Positions 1-4,493 of a stretch of DNA of 5,430 nt are shown here, piece after piece. The DNA is from Pseudomonadota bacterium (GTDB lineage Bacteria > Pseudomonadota > Gammaproteobacteria > Magnimaribacterales > D2472). The stretch spans positions 1 through 5,430 of the forward strand of contig RGHK01000066.1 of the NCBI GenBank assembly GCA_010024215.1, given 5' to 3'. The notes beneath the pieces were generated by a model. The model saw nothing but the letters and a program-made list of their open reading frames with translations, was not told the DNA's origin and made no database searches. Positions within the stretch are counted from its first letter, which is position 1. Every line of letters starts with the position of its first letter. Position numbers and translations under genes: made by a program.

Positions 1-282
1 GGAGTTCCATTAAGAGCTACAGCAGAAGTTATTCATAGAGGTGATTTTCAACAAAGAGTATTTAATAGCCCTTTTGTTGATCAGGTTGATTCATACACTA
101 TAGTTAATTTAACAACTAGTATAGAAATCAGTGATACTTCTGGTGTTGATTTTATGATTTTAAATGCTTCTGATAAGGATGGAGTTAATTCAGCTATGAC
201 CGATGTGTTTGGTGTCGCTGGAACAGGTATAGAATTAATACCACCAAGACAATTTATCTTTAGAGTCAGAAAAAACTACTAA
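1..282 (+). CDS. TonB-dependent receptor, C-terminal end (partial, 5' end outside the window)
   Basis: The reading frame is open from base 1 and stops at TAA 280-282, giving the last 93 residues. These look like the final beta-strands of an outer-membrane TonB-dependent receptor barrel. A DSYTIVNLTTSIE segment (about residues 36-48) resembles the usual 'Y-T-x-V-N-L' strand. It is followed by an N-A-S-D-K-D stretch where the family normally has 'N-L-x-D', and then by the typical ending G-T-G-I-E-L-I-P-P-R-Q-F-I-F-R-V with alternating hydrophobic residues and a terminal aromatic residue (Tyr; Phe is more usual). Such receptors import siderophores, vitamins or oligosaccharides using TonB energy. 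The ligand cannot be told because the plug domain is not in the window. The strong hairpin at 292-330 lies just after the stop. The family call rests on the C-terminal signature only. Confidence 0.78.
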   Translation, partial: GVPLRATAEVIHRGDFQQRVFNSPFVDQVDSYTIVNLTTSIEISDTSGVDFMILNASDKDGVNSAMTDVFGVAGTGIELIPPRQFIFRVRKNY

Positions 283-291
283 TCCCAAAAA

Positions 292-330
292 TATATGAGT
301 ACGTGTTGTTATAAAGCACGTACTCGTATA
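292..330 (+). terminator. Strong hairpin after the receptor gene, possible terminator or mRNA 3'-end structure
   Basis: GAGTACGTG (297-305) and CACGTACTC (317-325) are perfect inverted repeats. The stem extends outward to 292/330 through one G-U pair (296/326), giving 14 pairs around an 11-nt loop, and two further pairs could form at the loop edge. There is no T-run on the plus strand after the stem, so it is not a textbook intrinsic terminator for the receptor. On the minus strand the stem would be followed by TTTTT (complement of 286-290). It ends only 10 nt before the ATG of the next gene, so a role at that gene's start is also possible. Confidence 0.6.
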
Positions 331-334
331 GCAT
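306..334 (+). promoter_or_regulatory. Candidate promoter for the phosphoribosyltransferase gene, possibly giving a leaderless mRNA
   Basis: TTGTTA (306-311, 4 of 6 to TTGACA) and TAGCAT (329-334, 4 of 6 to TATAAT) are separated by 17 bp. A transcript starting about 7 nt after the -10 would begin at or next to the ATG at 341. This would fit with the absence of any Shine-Dalgarno sequence there. The -35 lies in the loop of the hairpin at 292-330. Both hexamers are weak matches in AT-rich DNA. Confidence 0.3.
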
Positions 335-340
335 TTGCAA

Positions 341-916
341 ATGAAAAAAACTTTTATACAAGCTGATCAGTTACTTGAAGATTCATTTAAGCTTGCTTGG
401 AATGTTTATGAAAGTGGATTTCGTCCAAATTACATCGTTGGTGTGTGGAGGGGCGGAGCTCCAATTGGTATAGCTGTTCAAGAATTTCTAGAAGTATTAG
501 GCGTATCTTCTGACCATATTGCTATCAGAACATCTCATTACTCAGGAATAGACAAACATAATTCAAATGTAAAAGTTTATGGATTAAATTATGTAATTAG
601 GCAGCTTGAATCCGAAGATTCATTATTAATAGTAGATGATGTGCATGACACCGGATTGTCGATTCAACAAATTGTTAATGACCTTAAGGCAGCATGTAAG
701 AAAAATACACCAGATATTAAAGTTGCAACTCCGTACTTTAAACCAACTAAAAATAAAACCGAGAGAAGGCCTGATTTTTATCTTCATGAGACTGATGAGT
801 GGCTAGTATTTCCTCATGAGCTTGATGGATTAACCATAGATGAAATCAAAGAAAACAAGCCAGCAGTTAGAGACTTGATTGATAGAATCTCACCAATTAT
901 TAATCAAGAAAAATAA
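341..916 (+). CDS. Phosphoribosyltransferase, hypoxanthine/guanine-type (COG2236-like)
   Basis: A 191-residue cytosolic protein with the type I phosphoribosyltransferase fold. The PRPP-binding signature is LLIVDDVHDTG (95-105), with the two adjacent acidic residues D99-D100 and the D-x-T-G phosphate loop. An upstream GVWRGGAPIG (34-43) provides the usual R-G-G loop. The W-L-V-F-P-H-E motif (154-160) resembles the W-x-V-F-P-W-E block of the COG2236 family of predicted hypoxanthine/xanthine phosphoribosyltransferases, which attach purine bases to PRPP in salvage. The exact base is not readable. ATG 341 is chosen over an in-frame TTG at 335 because the TTG adds only two residues and neither has a Shine-Dalgarno site. 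The gene converges on the HxlR gene with only 12 bp between the stop codons. It appears to be transcribed alone. Confidence 0.85.
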   Translation: MKKTFIQADQLLEDSFKLAWNVYESGFRPNYIVGVWRGGAPIGIAVQEFLEVLGVSSDHIAIRTSHYSGIDKHNSNVKVYGLNYVIRQLESEDSLLIVDDVHDTGLSIQQIVNDLKAACKKNTPDIKVATPYFKPTKNKTERRPDFYLHETDEWLVFPHELDGLTIDEIKENKPAVRDLIDRISPIINQEK

Positions 917-937
917 AAGTAAATATACTTATTTATT
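912..937. terminator. Weak AT-rich hairpin shared by two convergent genes
   Basis: AAGTA (917-921) and TACTT (926-930) form a 5-bp stem with a 4-nt loop. It is flanked by an A-rich left side (911-916) and a T-rich right side (932-937), which would allow further A-T pairs with a bulge. This is the layout of a bidirectional terminator, placed between the phosphoribosyltransferase stop and the HxlR stop and overlapping the latter. The stem is short and has little G-C, so termination would be weak. Confidence 0.3.
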
Positions 938-1231
938 ATCACAATCCCATTTACATAACTCAGCAAGAACTGGTTTAAAAGATCTGCCAAAATCTGTTAG
1001 AGAGTATTCAACTTTTGGAGGGACTACGTCATAAACCTTTCTGTTTATTAAATTATCTTTTTCCATTTCTCTTAACTGTTTAGTGAGCATCTGTTGAGTT
1101 ATAGGAGTAAGCATTCTCTTAATTTCACCAAATCTTACAGGACCTTTACTTAATACATAGATGATTGCGATTTTCCATTTTCCACCAACTAACTTTAAAG
1201 GCTTTGAGATGTCTAAATTTGAGCATTTCAT
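929..1231 (-). CDS. HxlR-family winged-helix transcriptional regulator
   Basis: A 100-residue protein that matches the HxlR DNA-binding domain along nearly its whole length. It has L-V-G-G-K-W-K (14-20), a G-P-V-R-F-G-E-I block (30-37), the recognition helix region T-Q-Q-M-L-T-K-Q-L-R-E-M-E (45-57), and the wing Y-D-V-V-P-P-K-V-E-Y-S-L-T-D-F-G (67-82). HxlR proteins act as dimers. Some members (YodB, CatR, HypR of Bacillus; QorR of Corynebacterium) sense quinones, aldehydes or oxidants through an N-terminal cysteine. Here Cys3 sits in the comparable place, with Cys93 and Cys97 near the end. The gene is divergent from an MDR oxidoreductase, the usual arrangement for a regulator and its target. 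It has no Shine-Dalgarno site, and a good promoter lies directly before the ATG. The effector is unknown. Confidence 0.92.
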   Translation of the reverse strand: MKCSNLDISKPLKLVGGKWKIAIIYVLSKGPVRFGEIKRMLTPITQQMLTKQLREMEKDNLINRKVYDVVPPKVEYSLTDFGRSFKPVLAELCKWDCDNK

Positions 1232-1286
1232 AGTATGAATTTATATACTAGTATGAAATCATTGTCTACTAGCATATTTCATACGA
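1225..1286. promoter_or_regulatory. Repeat-rich operator region between hxlR and the MDR gene
   Basis: TATGAAAT occurs exactly three times: minus strand 1232-1225, plus strand 1252-1259 and minus strand 1283-1276. A near copy, TATGAAT, lies at 1234-1240 on the plus strand. The first and the near copy form the palindrome TTCATA-G-TATGAA (1227-1239) over the hxlR start codon. The other two form GTATGAAAT-N16-ATTTCATAC (1251-1284). Between the two pairs is the 10-bp palindrome ATACTAGTAT (1245-1254). TACTAGTAT (1246-1254) and TACTAGCAT (1267-1275) repeat 21 bp apart, two helical turns. The location, covering the hxlR promoter and lying upstream of the MDR gene, suggests binding sites for the HxlR protein; which repeat it reads is not known. 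Confidence 0.6.
1240..1268 (-). promoter_or_regulatory. Promoter of the HxlR regulator gene
   Basis: Read on the minus strand, TAGACA (1268-1263, 5 of 6 to TTGACA) and TATAAA (1245-1240, 5 of 6 to TATAAT) are separated by exactly 17 bp. This is the best promoter match in the window. Transcription would start near 1233, only about two bases before the ATG at 1231, so the mRNA would be leaderless or nearly so. The spacer contains most of the palindrome ATACTAGTAT (1245-1254), so a protein bound there would block the promoter; autorepression is inferred. Confidence 0.6.
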
Positions 1287-1302
1287 TGCTTTAATATAGC
1301 TT

Positions 1303-1308
1303 TATATT
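1303..1308 (+). promoter_or_regulatory. Possible -10 element for the MDR oxidoreductase gene
   Basis: TATATT (1303-1308) matches 5 of 6 positions of the -10 consensus, and a TAATAT alternative lies at 1292-1297. Neither has a convincing -35 at 16-18 bp; TTCATA at 1278-1283 is 19 bp away. A poor -35 that overlaps the repeat region could mean that this promoter depends on a bound regulator, but the match is too weak to decide. Confidence 0.25.
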
Positions 1309-1319
1309 TGAATTAATAG

Positions 1320-1324
1320 TGGAG
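1320..1324 (+). promoter_or_regulatory. Shine-Dalgarno site that sets the MDR start
   Basis: TGGAG (1320-1324) lies 6 nt before the ATG at 1331. An in-frame GTG at 1319 overlaps this site and would have no ribosome site of its own, so ATG 1331 is the start. Confidence 0.75.
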
Positions 1325-1330
1325 AATACA

Positions 1331-2470
1331 ATGTCAGATAAAATTTCAAAAGAAATCCGTTCACTGGTTACTAATGATGGAAATATAGAACTTTCAATAA
1401 AAACAGCAGAAATACCAACTCCTGGTGCAGATGAGGTTCTTATAAAAGTTGAAGCAGCCCCCATTAATCCTTCTGATCTTGGACTTCTCCTAAGCTTTGC
1501 TGCTGATATTTCATCTATAAGTACTTCAGGTTCTGGGGATGAAACGACAACAACTATGAAAATTCATCCCGCTTTAATGAATGCCATGAAGCCTAGATTA
1601 GATCAATCTATGCAGGTTGGTAATGAGGGAGCAGGCGTGGTTGTTGATGCTGGAGAAAATGCAAAAGAATTAATTGGTAAGACAGTTGGACTTGCTGGTG
1701 GAGCTATGTATTCTCAATATAGATGTGTTCCAGCTGCAAGTTGTTTGGTGATGGATGAGGGTACATTACCTTCAGAGGCAGCTTCTTCATTTGTAAATCC
1801 CTTAACAGCACTTTCTTTTATAGAAACTATGAAAATGGAAAATCATACAGCTCTTGTGCACACTGCAGCAGCTTCAAACCTTGGTCAAATGCTTGTAAAG
1901 ATATGTAAGGGCGATGGCATACCTTTAGTTAATATAGTTCGAAAATCGGAGCATGTAGAACTTTTAAAAGATCTTGGAGCCGAATATGTATGCAATATTA
2001 GCGATAAAAGTTTTATGGATGATTTAGTTGCAGCAATAGTTGCTACCGGAGCAACTCTTGGTTTTGATGCTACTGGTGGAGGAAATAATGGAGAACTTCC
2101 AAGCCAAATATTAGCTGCAATGGAAATAGCAGCCAATAAAAAAGCGAAGGAATATAGTAGATATGGTTCTGATACTTATAAACAGGTTTATATCTATGGC
2201 GGTTTAGATCAGTCCCCAACTATTTTAAAAAGATCTTATGGGATGTCATGGGGTCTTGGTGGGTGGTTGCTAACCCCTATGATTGGAAGAATTGGAATGG
2301 AAAAGTTTGGCCAGATGAGAATGCGAGTTGCTAAAGAGATTAAAACTACATTTGCTAGCTCGTATGCTAAAGAAATTTCTTTTGAAGAAATGCTTGAACC
2401 AGGAATTATTCAATCTTATGCAAAACAAGCAACTGGAGAAAAGTATTTAGTTAATCCACATAAGGAATAA
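1331..2470 (+). CDS. MDR-superfamily oxidoreductase, zinc-independent (quinone / enoyl-thioester reductase-like)
   Basis: A 379-residue cytosolic medium-chain dehydrogenase/reductase. The N-terminal GroES-like domain includes V-E-A-A-P-I-N-P-S-D-L (40-50) and V-G-N-E-G-A-G (97-103). The cofactor-binding domain follows from about 155, with H-T-A-A-A-S-N-L-G-Q-M (177-187) at the nucleotide loop. The position of the first catalytic zinc ligand, Cys in alcohol dehydrogenases, is held by N-P-S-D, as in quinone oxidoreductases and 2-enoyl thioester reductases, so a zinc-independent NAD(P)H reduction of an activated double bond is likely. The Y-S-R-Y-G-S (275-280) and Y-I-Y-G-G-L-D (287-293) blocks and the extra segment at about 55-95 resemble a proteobacterial subgroup often labelled zinc-binding dehydrogenase. 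The substrate is unknown. It is first in the plus-strand run and divergent from the HxlR gene, its likely regulator. Confidence 0.85.
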   Translation: MSDKISKEIRSLVTNDGNIELSIKTAEIPTPGADEVLIKVEAAPINPSDLGLLLSFAADISSISTSGSGDETTTTMKIHPALMNAMKPRLDQSMQVGNEGAGVVVDAGENAKELIGKTVGLAGGAMYSQYRCVPAASCLVMDEGTLPSEAASSFVNPLTALSFIETMKMENHTALVHTAAASNLGQMLVKICKGDGIPLVNIVRKSEHVELLKDLGAEYVCNISDKSFMDDLVAAIVATGATLGFDATGGGNNGELPSQILAAMEIAANKKAKEYSRYGSDTYKQVYIYGGLDQSPTILKRSYGMSWGLGGWLLTPMIGRIGMEKFGQMRMRVAKEIKTTFASSYAKEISFEEMLEPGIIQSYAKQATGEKYLVNPHKE

Positions 2471-2474
2471 ATAC

Positions 2475-2480
2475 TATAAT
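2475..2480 (+). promoter_or_regulatory. Perfect -10 hexamer before the CoA-binding protein gene
   Basis: TATAAT matches the consensus exactly. A start 7 nt downstream would fall on base 2487, the A of the ATG, giving a leaderless mRNA; there is no Shine-Dalgarno site before this gene. The -35 is poor (TTAATC at 2451-2456 with an 18-bp spacer), so the promoter is uncertain, and read-through from the MDR gene 16 bp upstream is also possible. Confidence 0.4.
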
Positions 2481-2486
2481 CATTTG

Positions 2487-2897
2487 ATGAGTATAGAGTA
2501 TCCTGAGTCTTATTTATGCGATATTTTGAATGAGGTCAGAACAATAGCGGTTGTTGGAGCAAGCTCAAAAAAACATAGAGATAGTTATAAGGTGATGCAA
2601 AGCCTTATTGAAAATGGCTATAAAGTATTTCCTATCAACCCAAACGAGTCTGGGAAAAATATTCTGAATTTAGAGTGTTTTCCTAGTCTTGATGCAGTCA
2701 AAGAAAATATTGATATGGTCGATATTTTTCGTGCAAATGATGCTGTAATGGATATTGCAAAGGATGCTATAAAAATAGGCGCAAAAGTTTTATGGATGCA
2801 AGAAGGTATTGTTCATCATGAAGCAGCCAATCTAGCAACAAGTGCTGGATTGAGAGTTGTAATGGATCGTTGTCCTAAAAAAGAACTCATTAAGTAG
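2487..2897 (+). CDS. CoA-binding protein, YccU family
   Basis: A 136-residue single-domain Rossmann-fold protein of the CoA_binding_2 (YccU) family, about the family's usual length. Matching blocks in order are T-I-A-V-V-G-A-S-S-K (19-28) at the nucleotide loop, R-D-S-Y-K-V-M (31-37), G-Y-K-V-F-P-I-N-P (44-52), V-D-M-V-D-I-F-R-like I-D-M-V-D-I-F-R (75-82), W-M-Q-E-G-I (103-108) and V-V-M-D-R-C-P-K (124-131). The domain resembles the CoA-binding part of succinyl-CoA synthetase alpha, but there is no catalytic domain, and the physiological role of the family is not established. ATG 2487 is chosen over a TTG at 2484 that would add one residue. It follows the MDR gene by 16 bp and precedes the crotonase gene by 40 bp, so it sits among acyl-CoA-type enzymes, which may be a clue to its job. 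Confidence 0.9.
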   Translation: MSIEYPESYLCDILNEVRTIAVVGASSKKHRDSYKVMQSLIENGYKVFPINPNESGKNILNLECFPSLDAVKENIDMVDIFRANDAVMDIAKDAIKIGAKVLWMQEGIVHHEAANLATSAGLRVVMDRCPKKELIK

Positions 2898-2898
2898 A

Positions 2899-2928
2899 TT
2901 GGACTAGTAAAACAAAATAGCTTTTAAT
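2899..2928 (+). promoter_or_regulatory. Weak candidate promoter before the crotonase gene
   Basis: TTGGAC (2899-2904) and TTTAAT (2923-2928, 5 of 6 to the -10) are 18 bp apart. The start would fall about 2-4 nt before the ATG at 2938, where no Shine-Dalgarno site is seen. This repeats the arrangement found before the regulator and CoA-binding genes. The -35 overlaps the end of the preceding gene by the position of its stop codon plus one base. Confidence 0.25.
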
Positions 2929-2937
2929 AGATTAGTT

Positions 2938-3741
2938 ATGGATAACGAATCTCAATTACTTATTAAAGAAGCGCCGATAAATAGGATTTTGCGATTGGTG
3001 ATGAATGATCAGAATAGCAAAAATGCGCTTTCAAATAAGATGATCTCTGCCTTAATGGATGCTATTGCATTTGCTAATGATGATAATTCAATCAAAGTAA
3101 TAGTTATTGCTTCAAAAGGTAATGTATATAGTGCTGGACATGACCTAAAAGAAATTACTCAAGCTAGGAAAGGTTCAGATAATGGAGACAGCTTTTTTAA
3201 AGAGCTTTTTCGTTCATGTTCGGTTTTAATGCAAGCAATAGTTAATTCTTCAAAACCAGTTATAGCTGAGGTTAATGGTGTTGCAACAGCTGCAGGCTGT
3301 CAATTAGTAGCTAGTTGCGATTTAGCAATAGCATCAAACAATTCTAAATTTGCAACTCCTGGAGTAAATATCGGTCTTTTTTGTTCTACACCAATGGTTG
3401 CTCTTTCAAGAAATGTTCATAAAAAGAATGCAATGGAGATGCTCTTAACCGGGGATATGATTAGTGCACAAAAAGCTAAAGAAATTGGTCTGATTAATAA
3501 TTATGTTGAAGTTGAAGAGCTAGAATCGACAGTTATGCAGCTAGCACAAAAGATTGCAAGCAAACCATCTTTAACAATAGCTACTGGGAAGAAGGCTTTT
3601 TATGAGCAAGCTGATATGACCTTGTCAAAAGCTTATGAATACACATCAGAAGTTATGAAAAATAATCTTCTAAGAGATGATGCTAAAGAAGGCATAAGTG
3701 CTTTTGTTGAAAAAAGATCTCCAAACTGGAAAGAAGAATAA
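2938..3741 (+). CDS. Enoyl-CoA hydratase/isomerase (crotonase) family protein, ECHDC3-like
   Basis: A 267-residue crotonase-fold protein. The oxyanion-hole segment is Y-S-A-G-H-D-L-K-E (64-72). The second block, V-N-G-V-A-T-A-A-G-C-Q-L-V-A-S-C-D (112-128), and the third, F-A-T-P-G-V-N-I-G-L-F-C-S-T-P (138-152), closely resemble mammalian ECHDC3, as I recall that sequence. Typical hydratases carry a Glu in G-G-G-C-E and another in Q-P-E; here these positions are Gln122 and Gly142. The protein should therefore bind an acyl-CoA and use the oxyanion hole, but it is unlikely to hydrate enoyl-CoA by the standard two-glutamate mechanism. The absence appears to be a feature of the ECHDC3 subgroup and not damage to this copy. 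It lies 40 bp after the CoA-binding gene and 2 bp before the SDR gene. The reaction is unknown. Confidence 0.88.
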   Translation: MDNESQLLIKEAPINRILRLVMNDQNSKNALSNKMISALMDAIAFANDDNSIKVIVIASKGNVYSAGHDLKEITQARKGSDNGDSFFKELFRSCSVLMQAIVNSSKPVIAEVNGVATAAGCQLVASCDLAIASNNSKFATPGVNIGLFCSTPMVALSRNVHKKNAMEMLLTGDMISAQKAKEIGLINNYVEVEELESTVMQLAQKIASKPSLTIATGKKAFYEQADMTLSKAYEYTSEVMKNNLLRDDAKEGISAFVEKRSPNWKEE

Positions 3742-3743
3742 AA

Positions 3744-4493
3744 ATGAAAAAAGCTTTGATAACTGGATTCTCTTCTGGAATAGGTCTCGCATATGCAAAA
3801 CATTTAATAAAAAATGATTGGCATTTAGATTTAGTTTCTCAAGATATTGAAAGATCTGAATTAGCTTTAGAGGCATTAAACTCTTCTAACTGTAGCGCCT
3901 ATTCATGTGACCTTAGTTCACCAGAAGACCTTGATAGCTTAATGTTAAAAATATCAACGCCTGATTTGATAATTGCTAATGCAGGAATAGGTATAAATGG
4001 AAGTGTTGGTAAAAACTCATCAAAAGACATTAAAGATGCAACTTATTTGATGTTTGGGGGAGTTATAAATCTTATTGAATATTTTTTACCTAAAATGAAA
4101 GAAAAAGATGCCGGAAGAGTTGTAATAATTTCTAGCATAGGGGCCTTAATACCAATGCCAAAATCTTCAATTTATGCAGCAGTCAAATCAGGAATATATG
4201 CTTATGGAAGGTCTTTAAATGAAGAATTAGAAAATACAAACATTTCAGTAACTGTTAGTTTGCCAGGATATGTTAGAACAAATATTCATCAAAGATCTGG
4301 CCTAGAACATTTAGTAAGAAAAATACCAAATTGGATGTGGGTTTCAGCTGATAAAGTGGTAACTGAGACCGAAAAAGCTTCTATAAAAGGAAAGTCGCAC
4401 ATTATTCCTGGGTTTTTATATAGAATTACTAGCATCTTCTTTAATCTAAAAATTACAAAAATAATTTGGAAGACATTAAATGCAAGAAAGTAA
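3744..4493 (+). CDS. Classical short-chain dehydrogenase/reductase (SDR)
   Basis: A 249-residue NAD(P)-dependent oxidoreductase. The cofactor loop is T-G-F-S-S-G-I-G (7-14), followed by the N-A-G motif (79-81). The catalytic triad is Ser131, Tyr144 and Lys148 with the usual spacing, and P-G-Y-V-R-T (174-179) is present. The helix position that usually holds the fourth catalytic residue, Asn, appears to be Met103 in L-M-F-G-G-V-I-N-L, though a local shift could bring another residue into place. The C-terminal part (222-249) is hydrophobic and basic, as in many DltE/COG0300-type SDRs, and may touch the membrane. The gene starts 2 bp after the crotonase stop, with a weak AAGAAG site (3731-3736), so the two are co-transcribed. 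It overlaps nagZ by 14 bp. The substrate is unknown; a ketone, aldehyde or 3-hydroxyacyl group is typical. Confidence 0.9.
   Translation: MKKALITGFSSGIGLAYAKHLIKNDWHLDLVSQDIERSELALEALNSSNCSAYSCDLSSPEDLDSLMLKISTPDLIIANAGIGINGSVGKNSSKDIKDATYLMFGGVINLIEYFLPKMKEKDAGRVVIISSIGALIPMPKSSIYAAVKSGIYAYGRSLNEELENTNISVTVSLPGYVRTNIHQRSGLEHLVRKIPNWMWVSADKVVTETEKASIKGKSHIIPGFLYRITSIFFNLKITKIIWKTLNARK
4468..4473 (+). promoter_or_regulatory. Shine-Dalgarno site of nagZ inside the SDR gene
   Basis: GGAAGA lies 6 nt before the ATG at 4480, inside the last codons of the SDR gene. Together with the 14-bp overlap it supports coupled translation of the two genes and fixes the nagZ start. Confidence 0.65.

Noticed and set aside
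335..340. TTG start two codons before the phosphoribosyltransferase ATG
   Set aside because: It adds only Met-Gln, has no Shine-Dalgarno site, and the M-K-K start at 341 is the more likely one.
1319..1330. GTG start upstream of the MDR ATG
   Set aside because: It overlaps the Shine-Dalgarno site TGGAG that serves ATG 1331 and has no ribosome site of its own.
1885..2136. Open minus-strand frame of 83 codons inside the MDR gene
   Set aside because: It lies wholly within a well-supported gene, resembles no known family, and is low-complexity Ser/Ala/Ile in composition.
2938..3741. Crotonase as a degraded pseudogene because both catalytic glutamates are missing
   Set aside because: The frame is intact at full length, and the same replacements appear to be shared by ECHDC3 proteins, so this is a subgroup trait.
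3670..3876. Open minus-strand frame of 68 codons across the crotonase/SDR junction
   Set aside because: It is antisense to two conserved coding ends. Its Phe/Leu-rich composition is what A-rich DNA gives when read backwards.
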